A DNA stretch of 64,000 nt from Parapedobacter indicus (GTDB lineage Bacteria; Bacteroidota; Bacteroidia; Sphingobacteriales; Sphingobacteriaceae): contig NZ_FOQO01000002.1 of assembly GCF_900113765.1 (NCBI RefSeq), positions 248,001 to 312,000 on the forward strand. Direction: 5' to 3'. Positions 45,543-53,795 of the stretch are shown one piece after another. Both the position numbers and the translations under genes were made by a program. The notes under the pieces were generated by a model that worked only from the letters and a program-made list of their open reading frames with translations, had not been told where the DNA came from and did not search any database. The stretch's first letter is position 1. Every line of letters begins with the position of its first letter.

Positions 45543-46394
45543 CTATGCACCAAAGTGCGACCGCAAAAAGGAAATCCCTTGGACGGCTATGGCCTCGCGA
45601 GAAGGTTCAAAGTTCCGCCAGATAGACGCTGCTTTGGCAACTACTTCAACCGCGGGCGTAAAAGATTCAATGACTAAACTACCCGAGTAGTTGACCTCTT
45701 TCAACGCATCCCGGATTCCTACCCAATCGATGTGATCATTCCCCGGTGCTCCCCGGTCACAACCGCACGCATGTACGTGAAACAGGTGTTTCCCGGCTTT
45801 CCGGATTGCCGCTGCGGAATTCTTTTCTTCGATATTCATGTGGTACGTATCCAACAGTAGCCCCACTGCGGGATGATCCACGGCGTTCACCAGTTTCAGG
45901 GCTTGTTCACAGGTATTGATAAAATCAGTTTCATACCGGTTCAAGGGTTCAATTGCCAGTTTCTTTCCCAAATCACCGGCACGGGATGCCAGTGTTTTCA
46001 ATTGTTTGACGACAATGTCCCACTGCGCTTTGTAGTCGTCTTCCGCCGTTCGCTCCGCCCGGCCTACTGTGGAATAAAGCGGCCCTACCATCACTGGGCA
46101 GTCCAATATCGCCATCACATCCAGTACTTGACTGATATAGTCAATTGAATTCTGCTGTTCCTCGTTGGTGCCCCGCAAATCGCGACCCGGCCCCATTGCA
46201 GCACAGATTGAGGAGCAACGCAGCCCATTATCGTCCAGCGCCCGTTTGATCAGATGGGGATCGATATGGGAAGCATCCTCCAGTGCAATTTCGATCGCAT
46301 CGCATCCCCAATCCTTAAACTGTCGGATGATATCGACACTTTCATTCGTAAAAGGAGAAGTAAGCAAAAATGTATTGACGCCAATTGTTAACAT
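45543..46394 (-). CDS. D-psicose/D-tagatose 3-epimerase-like TIM barrel
   Basis: A 283-residue cytoplasmic enzyme. The Mn/Co-binding residues of ketose 3-epimerases align in order: Glu149 (AIEPLNRYETDFINT), Asp182 (LLDTYHMNIEE), His208 (FHVHACGCDRGAPG) and Glu243 (VIESF), all three residues earlier than the well-studied D-psicose 3-epimerase positions. Glu155 and Arg214 for substrate O1-O3 are also present. It probably epimerises a ketose or keto-sugar at C3. It is the last gene of the cytochrome/ThuA operon, stopping 8 bp short of the terminator. Confidence 0.85.
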   Translation of the reverse strand: MLTIGVNTFLLTSPFTNESVDIIRQFKDWGCDAIEIALEDASHIDPHLIKRALDDNGLRCSSICAAMGPGRDLRGTNEEQQNSIDYISQVLDVMAILDCPVMVGPLYSTVGRAERTAEDDYKAQWDIVVKQLKTLASRAGDLGKKLAIEPLNRYETDFINTCEQALKLVNAVDHPAVGLLLDTYHMNIEEKNSAAAIRKAGKHLFHVHACGCDRGAPGNDHIDWVGIRDALKEVNYSGSLVIESFTPAVEVVAKAASIWRNFEPSREAIAVQGISFLRSHFGA

Positions 46395-46418
46395 ATTATC
46401 TCAATTAGGTGGTATAAT

Positions 46419-47456
46419 TTATTTGTAATCCGCGGGAGACTTTCCTTTTTTGAAACTGTCAAAGCCAAACATTGTCGGTTGATACGGAGAAACGAATGCA
46501 ACATCTGCCTTTTCGGGAACCGGTTGACCAACTGCCCAAAAACAAGCATTTACCAGCAATCTCCGTAAATCCTCATTAACCAGGTCTACCGAAGCCCCCA
46601 TGGTGGTCGTAAAAGCCTTTCCTTCCTTTCCCCCTTCGAGCTGGTACATCCTGGTCCAGGCAACCGGCAACGCCTCTTTATCTTTGTTGATGGGCGCATC
46701 GGCGGTCATCCCACTGGTCGATTGTCCATACACCAACACGTCAGCCCCTTCCAGCGATCCGACGGTATAGACATCTGTGGGCACCCAGATATCGGCAACC
46801 CCGTTCAATATGGGATTATCCGCTGCTGCCTCGTTATTCAGGCCCCGTGTCCCTTCTTTGCCGTGGTCGCCATGGTGGCTTACCCAGGTTTCTCCCAAGA
46901 CGATCTTGCCAAATCCCTGCTCCCAACCCGGCACGGTACTCTGGAAGTCGTACTTCGCATACGGATCGTTAGGATTCTTTGCGTAGTGAAAGGCGTGTGT
47001 AGCGGTGCGTAGACCGATAACGGGTTTCCCTGCTTTTAAATACGCGTCAATGTAACCCATTTGATCGGGGGGCAATTCACGGAAACGTGTAAAGATCACC
47101 ATCAGATCGGCCGACTCCAAATTGGCAAGACCCGGGATGTTGGAGGATTCATTCGCGTCGATTTCTCCGGTCAACGAATCCACCGAAAACAACACCGTAC
47201 AGGTAAAGCCATAGCGCTCAGCCAGTATCTGGGCCAGCATAGGCAAGGCTTCCTCCGATCGGTATTCTTCGTCGCCGCTGATTAAAACAATCTTCTTACC
47301 CTTTCCGGGGCCTTCCCCACCACGGTACGTCACCCATTGTTCTGCTTCGGGTTCCTGCGCTTGCTGTTCCTGCGTAGCGGTCGTGCCTGAACAAGCCGCG
47401 AAACCACACACGGTGACCAGCAAAAGGATGGACATTATTTTCGTTCGTTTTTTCAT
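46419..47456 (-). CDS. ThuA-like domain lipoprotein
   Basis: A 345-residue lipoprotein (lipobox FAAC, Cys about residue 22). A glutamine-amidotransferase-like fold begins at about residue 55 with KKIVLISGDEEYRSEEALPMLAQIL, followed by LADLMVIFTRFRELPP and VIGLRTATHAF, where the usual catalytic Cys/Ser of GATase folds is replaced. A His-rich GETWVSHHGDHGKEGTRG loop and a VAWTRMYQLEGGKEGKAF block close it. ThuA proteins accompany 3-keto-glycoside and trehalose-like utilisation. It fits the neighbouring epimerase and cytochrome genes. Confidence 0.9.
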   Translation of the reverse strand: MKKRTKIMSILLLVTVCGFAACSGTTATQEQQAQEPEAEQWVTYRGGEGPGKGKKIVLISGDEEYRSEEALPMLAQILAERYGFTCTVLFSVDSLTGEIDANESSNIPGLANLESADLMVIFTRFRELPPDQMGYIDAYLKAGKPVIGLRTATHAFHYAKNPNDPYAKYDFQSTVPGWEQGFGKIVLGETWVSHHGDHGKEGTRGLNNEAAADNPILNGVADIWVPTDVYTVGSLEGADVLVYGQSTSGMTADAPINKDKEALPVAWTRMYQLEGGKEGKAFTTTMGASVDLVNEDLRRLLVNACFWAVGQPVPEKADVAFVSPYQPTMFGFDSFKKGKSPADYK

Positions 47457-47576
47457 GAATATAATTGATAACAGGGTTATTACAAGGGCTCTAAGATAAC
47501 GAATTCTTGCTAAGGAGCAAAGCTGTGAAGTGGCTTTTCTCGGCTAGCAAACCGGAATTTTGTCTTGTACCCAAAA

Positions 47577-48641
47577 TTACCTACCTGCGGTACGCTGCAA
47601 AAAATCAGCGATGTCTGTCGGCTGATCCATAATCCGAACCACCACTTCGTATTCCCTGCGCTCTTGCGGTTCCAGCAGAATAAGCGAACCGTTCTGCCGG
47701 GCTTTTGCCTGGCCAATCGGTGGATGGGTACCGGGTTCCAGCCCCACCACGCACTCCCCCGGTCCCCAATGCTGCCAATTGGTCAGCCAGGGCAACTGGT
47801 TTTTTTTGAATTCAATCGATAACGCAATGCCGATATTCGGATTGTGGATTCCACAACAACACGTACCGTCATCGTCAGCTTCTACATCGATAAACGCCGC
47901 TTCTTCGCCACCTCCCACATGATCTTCCAACGGCGGACTCCCCTTCCGGAAAGGTTGCCCCGCTTGAAAAATTTTCGCCTTGTCCGCGCCCTCACGCGAT
48001 TCCCAAGGGCCACGCCAGCAGATATCCGCGCCTTCATCAACCAGCGGCCATCCTAAGTTCATGTGATAGAGCAGCATGTGAGGTGCTGGCGTATTTCCGT
48101 GGTTAACTACCTCATCGCGGATTCGGATGGTAGGCTCGCCCAGCTTACCCGAAATGGTACGCCTCAATACGAGCTGTACCCCCAACGGCCTGGATTGTTT
48201 AATGATTCCGGTAATCTGCATATCCAGCCGGCCCGCAAGCGGATCCGGCTGGATAATGGATTCGATGGTAGCGGGCAAGCCGCTGAACTGGCTGTGAAGT
48301 CCGCGCTCACCGTGCGCATCCGATTCAGGTCCACCAACATGGTCCAAACCACACGTGGTTAGCAAGCCGCCCCCAAATCCGTTGAGCCACTCGATTCCCC
48401 GGTATCCTGTGGGGCTAGGCGCGACAACGACGCCCAAGTGACTGATCCACGCAAGGCTGTGTGCATTGTAAAACGCATCAGCAATATCCAGGCCCCGATC
48501 AATGACCACTTTGTACCGAAGGCCGGTTCCCGTGTTCACCCAAGCAATACGTGTTCCCTTGCCCGGGCCATTATCCAAGATCGCTGTCTCAATGCCGCCA
48601 ACCTGCATAGGGTTCGACACTTTCGTTTTCCAGTCGGTCAT
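47577..48641 (-). CDS. DUF4432 aldose-1-epimerase-like protein
   Basis: A 354-residue galactose mutarotase-like protein of cytoplasmic type (no signal peptide). Characteristic blocks are RYKVVIDRGLDIADAFY, GIEWLNGFGGGLLTTCGLDHVG, DEVVNHGNTPAPHMLLYHMNLGWPLV and QHWGPGECVVGLEPGTHPP, the last containing the Glu of the aldose-1-epimerase-like fold. DUF4432 proteins are of unsettled substrate. It starts 10 bp after the cytochrome gene and is 120 bp upstream of the ThuA gene. Confidence 0.88.
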   Translation of the reverse strand: MTDWKTKVSNPMQVGGIETAILDNGPGKGTRIAWVNTGTGLRYKVVIDRGLDIADAFYNAHSLAWISHLGVVVAPSPTGYRGIEWLNGFGGGLLTTCGLDHVGGPESDAHGERGLHSQFSGLPATIESIIQPDPLAGRLDMQITGIIKQSRPLGVQLVLRRTISGKLGEPTIRIRDEVVNHGNTPAPHMLLYHMNLGWPLVDEGADICWRGPWESREGADKAKIFQAGQPFRKGSPPLEDHVGGGEEAAFIDVEADDDGTCCCGIHNPNIGIALSIEFKKNQLPWLTNWQHWGPGECVVGLEPGTHPPIGQAKARQNGSLILLEPQERREYEVVVRIMDQPTDIADFLQRTAGR

Positions 48642-48650
48642 TGCACCCGT

Positions 48651-51344
48651 TTATTCACCCTTATAGATCGGGTTATTTTCATTTCCGCCTGCCATCAAGT
48701 AGGCCATCAAATCTTTCAATTCCTCTTCATTCAGCACATTGAGCGTTCCCGGGGGCATGGTAGAAACCTTGGCCACTTTGATCTCCGTTACGTCGCTCTT
48801 GGGTATCTCCTTCAACACCTGCGGCGCGTACGGATTCTGTGACACCGAATACACGTCTCCCTCTTGGGAGATCAATCTACCCAATACAGAAGATCCATCT
48901 TTCAAGACCAGCACTTTAGATTCGTATTGATCCGAAATGACCTTGTTGGGCTCAATAATGGATTCCAGCATGTCATGAACGGAGAAACGTGTTCCCAACT
49001 GCGTAAGATCCGGGCCGATCGCGCCGCCTTCTCCCTGCATCATGTGGCACGACGCGCACCGTACGGCCCCAAAAAGTGATTTCCCCTGTTCGAAGTTCCG
49101 CTCACCTTTATCTCCTTCAACGGTCTTTACCGCCTCGTCAATTTTCCAGTTTCGACCCGGTCCTTTTGGCGGCACTATATTTTCCGCCAATTTATTTCCC
49201 GATTCCGCCACAAGCGAATCGCCGGATATGGTATTATAATGTGCAAATTGATCTTTGGGTACTTTTTCAAGCGCTAGTTTACGCGCAGCGTCGATAAAAC
49301 CAATATAGCTATTGCCTCCTTTATAACCGAACGCATCGTAGAACCATTTGAAGTAATGTTCATGCAGTTCGGGTGTCCATCCCGTTGACGCTTTACTTAG
49401 CGCTGTGGCAAGATAAATCTGTTGGGCCGGAGGCGTCTTAGCCAACATGCCAGCGATATCCATTCCATATTGCGGATTCCGCAAGATCAAATCGGAGGAG
49501 TTGGTTAACGTAGCCATCATCGTAGTCGAATCGTCTTGGGCACTATCCAGCAATGACAGTGTCCTTTCTACTGCATAAGGAGCGCCGATTTGGATCAACA
49601 CCTTACTAAACTCCCGGTTAAGGGCGTTGTCTGTGGTGGGATATGCATCATCAAAATAATCCGCCAACCGTTTCGCAATGTCGGGTTGGAGATCTCCCAT
49701 GCGATAGAGGGCAAGTTCCACTGCCCGCAATACGCCTATTTTATTTTCACGTGATATCCGATTGATATCGATGGTCATCAATTTACGCAAAACGACAGAC
49801 TGCAACTCGGGATGTCCCGTCTTTGCCATGGCAATCATCGCATTCGTTACCGTCCGGATATTCCGCTCGCGGAATGCTCTTTTTCCCCATAATTTGAGGG
49901 GTTGATGCCTCAACGCGACGGTTGCGGCATAACGGATATGCCGATCTTCATGATTCAGGTATGGCCAAATTTCGTTGACAATATTGGAATCGGGCGCATG
50001 TTCAAAATACCCTTCAATCCGTTTGCGGAGCGCCATTTCCTCGGTGAGGTCAGCTTCTCCTTGCGCCTTTTCTTTTACTTTGTCATACGCTTTATAAGAA
50101 ACCCTGTACAGGTCGGATTCCAACCGCCGCCCACCGGTAAGGAAATAAAGGGCTCCATCCGGCCCGATTTCCCCGTCGGTTAATGGCAAAGGTGTTCCAG
50201 AAAGAAATTCTTCTGCCTTTGCGCGGTAGGTCGCTCCGTCACGCTCCAGTTGTACGGCATAGACAATACCGAAGCTCCAATCAAATGCGAGCAGGCTATT
50301 GCGGTATTTATCAGGAAACTTAGCATTGCCTGTATACACTAAATTCGTGGGCGATCCCTGACCGATATTGAGTAAAGAAGGAAGCTCGTCGGGATAATAG
50401 GTAGGCCATTTGCTATTGCCTGTGCGCCAACCAAATTCCGCCCCTTTTGTCACGTGTAAAAGTCGCGTCGGCCGGTACCAGGGCATCCCGAAATCCCATT
50501 CCATATCCGAATCATAGGCAAACAGCTCTTCATCGTCATTAAATGCAATGTCGAACGTATTCCGGAACCCCGCCGCAACCAACTGCCAATGTTGTCCCAA
50601 TGAGTCGGTATGGGCAATCCATCCTCCAGGCGCCATGCGGTCGTTTGCGTGACCCCGTGGATCCTTGATTAACTGGAAAACGTTGTCTTCATCCCAATTA
50701 GCGGGTAATAAATAACTGTCCATCTCGGGCACATCGGTATGGTTGCCGCATACAAGGTAGATCGACTGCCCATCCGGTGCAAGGATAATGCTATGCGGGC
50801 CGTGTTCACCCTGTCCTTCGAACGACTTCAACAACTTTATTTCATCAAATTGATCGTCGTTATCGGTATCCTTCAGCCGATATAAACCACTACTTTTTTC
50901 AAACTTTTCATCTCCTCGGTGATTCACCATCACATACAGACTGTTAAATGCCCAGAGCAATCCCTGTGCATACCCCATTCCGACTTTGGTCTGTGTCGTA
51001 TCGTTCTTCCACTCATCACCCGGAAGTGCCAACCGTTCAGGCTCCGCCGCCAAGGTGTCTGCACCGATTTCGGGAATATCGATCCGGTATAACGACCCAT
51101 ACTGATCCGATGTAATCATCCGGCCCTTGTCGTCAAACGTCATCGCTACCCACGACCCCTTTTTATTTTCGGAGGGGCTATAGAGATGTTCCACCACAAA
51201 GTCGGGAGCGACGTTGATCTTCTCCACCTTGGGCTTCAATTTTACCTGTTCTGTTTCTTTGTCTTCGGTTTGGCACGCTGAAGCCAGCAACAACGCTGCG
51301 AGCGCTGCCGCTAAACCGGGGCTTTTTTTCATGAAAGTTTGCAT
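48651..51344 (-). CDS. PVC-type haem-binding CxxCH lipoprotein (c-type cytochrome with beta-propeller)
   Basis: An 897-residue periplasmic lipoprotein (lipobox ASAC near residue 24-27; a second ATG at 51332 also keeps the signal). The N-terminal propeller-like domain (about 40-420) opens VAPDFVVEHLYSPSENKKGSW, with GMGYAQGLLWAF and HGPHSIILAPDG. HEAT-like helices follow (about 440-680), then a cytochrome c domain with CASCHMMQGEGGAIGPDLTQLG and a distal Met in VSTMPPGTLNVLNEEEL, ending as a membrane-bound dehydrogenase-type protein. It is the first gene of the operon cytochrome-DUF4432-ThuA-epimerase. A sugar dehydrogenase role is inferred. Confidence 0.9.
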   Translation of the reverse strand: MQTFMKKSPGLAAALAALLLASACQTEDKETEQVKLKPKVEKINVAPDFVVEHLYSPSENKKGSWVAMTFDDKGRMITSDQYGSLYRIDIPEIGADTLAAEPERLALPGDEWKNDTTQTKVGMGYAQGLLWAFNSLYVMVNHRGDEKFEKSSGLYRLKDTDNDDQFDEIKLLKSFEGQGEHGPHSIILAPDGQSIYLVCGNHTDVPEMDSYLLPANWDEDNVFQLIKDPRGHANDRMAPGGWIAHTDSLGQHWQLVAAGFRNTFDIAFNDDEELFAYDSDMEWDFGMPWYRPTRLLHVTKGAEFGWRTGNSKWPTYYPDELPSLLNIGQGSPTNLVYTGNAKFPDKYRNSLLAFDWSFGIVYAVQLERDGATYRAKAEEFLSGTPLPLTDGEIGPDGALYFLTGGRRLESDLYRVSYKAYDKVKEKAQGEADLTEEMALRKRIEGYFEHAPDSNIVNEIWPYLNHEDRHIRYAATVALRHQPLKLWGKRAFRERNIRTVTNAMIAMAKTGHPELQSVVLRKLMTIDINRISRENKIGVLRAVELALYRMGDLQPDIAKRLADYFDDAYPTTDNALNREFSKVLIQIGAPYAVERTLSLLDSAQDDSTTMMATLTNSSDLILRNPQYGMDIAGMLAKTPPAQQIYLATALSKASTGWTPELHEHYFKWFYDAFGYKGGNSYIGFIDAARKLALEKVPKDQFAHYNTISGDSLVAESGNKLAENIVPPKGPGRNWKIDEAVKTVEGDKGERNFEQGKSLFGAVRCASCHMMQGEGGAIGPDLTQLGTRFSVHDMLESIIEPNKVISDQYESKVLVLKDGSSVLGRLISQEGDVYSVSQNPYAPQVLKEIPKSDVTEIKVAKVSTMPPGTLNVLNEEELKDLMAYLMAGGNENNPIYKGE

Positions 51345-51440
51345 ATAGTGATTAGTACGATGTCTGTGCGAAATTAAGGTTTTCGATTATAATAAAGTTT
51401 AATCAGTACTCATAATTGGGAAACCGGTATTTCATCAGTT

Positions 51441-51584
51441 TACCGCAATACTACTGCCTTTTGGAGAAAAAGGCAACCTGTGCTGTCCTGTAATTGGTCA
51501 CTTTGCATGCGAAACGCAACTGGAACGCTCGCGTTGCTCACGTCCCAAGGTTGCTTTTCGCATACAAAGTTTCGTTGGAGACCT
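51441..51584 (+). repeat. ~145-bp dispersed structured repeat, copy A
   Basis: Closely similar to 59200-59340 in the same orientation; by eye about 85% identity over 140 bp, with one- and two-base gaps. It can fold: CCTTTT/AAAAGG (51458-51474), outer arms 51507-51520 and 51550-51563 (13 of 14 pairs), and an inner AACGC-TC-GCGTT (51524-51535). No reading frame is conserved between the copies. It lies between the cytochrome gene and the group II intron 3' end. REP/MITE-like character is inferred from the folding. Confidence 0.8.
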
Positions 51585-51604
51585 GCATTCTCTCCTAGTC
51601 CGTA

Positions 51605-51682
51605 TGTTGTCGAGTAGACCCGGGGAATTTCACCCCGAGTCCCTCATAGAACCGTACGTGATACTCTCGCATCATACGGCTC
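51605..51682 (-). ncRNA. Group II intron domains V and VI
   Basis: Domain V spans 51682-51649, exactly the canonical 34 nt: it opens GAGCCGTA, closes TACGGTTC, contains the AGC catalytic triad, and has the inner stem TGATGC/GTATCA capped by a GAGA tetraloop. Domain VI follows as GACTCGGGG paired to CCCCGGGTC, with a flanking GAG/CUC helix that leaves a UA, the likely branch-point A, unpaired. Confidence 0.85.
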
Positions 51683-52284
51683 TTATTACCAATTACGTCC
51701 GAAACTGTCCTTGTTCCAGCCGTTTGCCTAACTCCCTTGATACCTCCCGCTTGAACGGTTTCTCGCTGAGACTCGTAGGCCTGATAATACGCCCCCTTCG
51801 CTCCATCCTCATTACAGGGACTTCATCACTACTACGAAGCGTTCCGCCCCCGTGCAGCGCATCGGTACTTTCCCCCTTGCGGTGTCCGCCGCTTGGGGTT
51901 TTCCCTTCGCATCGCCACGACAGGTTCTCCTGTTCCAAACAAAAGCCTGTGTTAAGCTCGTGCCGCCTATACGCCGGATGCCGCATGGACAGTAGACAGG
52001 TCACCTCCATGCTATTCCCAATGACGTTGGTGGACATTGGTTCTGACATCACTTCATCCTTTCGACGCCTCATCGACGGTTCACTCGCGTTCACCTTCCT
52101 AACACTTACCTGACACCTTCTTTGATGCCTTTTCCCGCTATCGCTCACTACCACAGCTTTTAACCGCAGCAGCATAGGGGTGGTTTGGAAACGGTGCCTG
52201 TACACCCTATCCGAGGGGCCTACCCTCATCTTCTGTTCAGCATTAAATGTTAAATTCATAGAACTATACATTTATTCAGGACAC
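51605..52284 (-). mobile_element. ORF-less (or deleted) group II intron
   Basis: The minus strand here carries an apparent group II intron of about 680 nt. A 34-nt domain V is clear (51682-51649) and is followed by a domain VI hairpin with an unpaired A. No reverse transcriptase/maturase reading frame exists in the space; what precedes domain V is structured RNA sequence with only spurious ORFs. The 3' end is placed at 51604-51609 from the domain VI context (ends in GAC or AAC). The 5' end is uncertain: a GTGTCC stretch begins directly after the susD stop TGA at 52285, a rough match to the GUGYG intron start. If correct, the intron sits at the end of susD without harming it, and would depend on a maturase supplied in trans. 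Confidence 0.72.
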
Positions 52285-53769
52285 TCACCAACCGGGATTC
52301 TGTTCAAATCCATTCAGCCGGATTTCGCGTGCCGGAATGGGGAACAGTAACTTATGTGGATCTATCATATAGGAAGCACTGCTCAGTCTATTCAACCGTT
52401 CTTTTTCCTCAATTCCATGCTCGGTCATTACCTCGACCGCCTTGCCGGTTCTCAGCAATTGGTACCACCGGTGATTTTCAAAAGCCAATTCAACCCGTTG
52501 TTCGTGGGCAACCGCTTCGCGGAATGCATCCTCGCCAAGGCCCGACAATGGATCCAAACCAGCACGTTCCCGAACGGCATTGATATAAGGATACGGATCG
52601 CCGCCGGTTTCATTCAAGGCCTCTGCCAGCATCAGCAACACGTGGGAATACCGGTATACCGGCCAATTTTCATCGGCGCGCCCATCTTCCAAAAAGGGTG
52701 GATGGTAATATTTCCCGATAAAAGGAATGTCACCGTCAAACGCTTTGGATTCCTCAAAGTCGGCATTGGATGCATCACTGAACATCGTAATCGAAGCATC
52801 CCGGCGGACATCACCGTCTTCATAGGCGCGGTAAATGCTGGGTGTCGGAATATTGCTGCCTCCCAGGTTACCCGAAAAGCCGATGAGCTCGTCTTTCGCG
52901 TTCCGTGGGCCAAACATGAAGATAAAATTACTCGCCTCAGTTTGCAGTCCTGCATCGAATTGGATAGCGAATATAGATTCTGCATTGTTTTTGAACGCCG
53001 GATCGAAATTGTCTGCGTAATTGGGTAACAAATCGTAGCCCAAATTCAGCACCTGCTCAAATGCATCTGCCGCATCGCCGTAATTGTGCAAAGTCATGTG
53101 TACTTCGCCCAGCAACGTCAATGCGGCACCTTTGGTTGCCCGGCCAATGTCTCCTCCTGAATACGATTCGGGCAGGCTGGCTATCGCCGCGTTCACATCG
53201 GCTAAGATTTGTTCGTAAACAGCCTCTACGCTAGCCCGGCCTTCCGAAAATGCACCTTCCGGATCTTCAACCTCATGCACCACGAGCGGAACCCCGCCAA
53301 ACAGACGTACCAAATGGAAATACTGCATAGCACGCAAAAACTGCGCTTCGCCCCTGTACCTGGCCTTTAATGATTCGTCGGAAAACTCCACTGGTTCGAT
53401 GCGGTCAATGATGACGTTCACCTGCTGGATGTTCCGATAGAGCATGTCCCAGGTTCTAGTCACATAGTTATTGGTCGGCGTAATCAAAAACTCGTCGATT
53501 TCTTCGCGCTGTTGTGCGCCCCGGTCAGATGCATCGAATTGATAATTGGTGTTGTCGGCCACCATCTCCGTCATGGGAAAAAAATGATCAACGGTATAAA
53601 GTTCCTGCAAGGAGCCGTATGCACCGTTGACGGCCCGCAAAAACTGCCCTTCATTCTCGTAGTAATTCTCCCCGCTTGAAAAGGTATGCGGCTCGACATC
53701 CAACATGTTATGACAGGATCCCAATGTGAACAATGACAACAATAGGATCGAATATTTATGGTGTTTCAT
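52285..53769 (-). CDS. SusD/RagB-family nutrient-binding lipoprotein
   Basis: A 494-residue lipoprotein with lipobox LGSC (Cys about residue 19). SusD marks are FLRAVNGAYGSLQEL, EAQFLRAMQYFHLVRLFGGVPLV, REAVAHEQRVELAFENHRWYQLL and the closing LLFPIPAREIRLNGFEQNPGW. The stop codon TGA (52287-52285) is directly followed by the putative intron start. It pairs with the STN-type SusC upstream (26 bp apart). Its regulation would go through the FecR/sigma pair. Confidence 0.95.
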   Translation of the reverse strand: MKHHKYSILLLSLFTLGSCHNMLDVEPHTFSSGENYYENEGQFLRAVNGAYGSLQELYTVDHFFPMTEMVADNTNYQFDASDRGAQQREEIDEFLITPTNNYVTRTWDMLYRNIQQVNVIIDRIEPVEFSDESLKARYRGEAQFLRAMQYFHLVRLFGGVPLVVHEVEDPEGAFSEGRASVEAVYEQILADVNAAIASLPESYSGGDIGRATKGAALTLLGEVHMTLHNYGDAADAFEQVLNLGYDLLPNYADNFDPAFKNNAESIFAIQFDAGLQTEASNFIFMFGPRNAKDELIGFSGNLGGSNIPTPSIYRAYEDGDVRRDASITMFSDASNADFEESKAFDGDIPFIGKYYHPPFLEDGRADENWPVYRYSHVLLMLAEALNETGGDPYPYINAVRERAGLDPLSGLGEDAFREAVAHEQRVELAFENHRWYQLLRTGKAVEVMTEHGIEEKERLNRLSSASYMIDPHKLLFPIPAREIRLNGFEQNPGW

Positions 53770-53795
53770 CGATTTCTTCCTTTTAAATTGAGTGA

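Noticed and set aside
51604..52271. Long open frames on both strands (169 and 192 codons) at the intron
   Set aside because: They overlap the group II ribozyme sequence, contain no recognisable domain, and no homology pattern to reverse transcriptases; they are chance frames in structured RNA.
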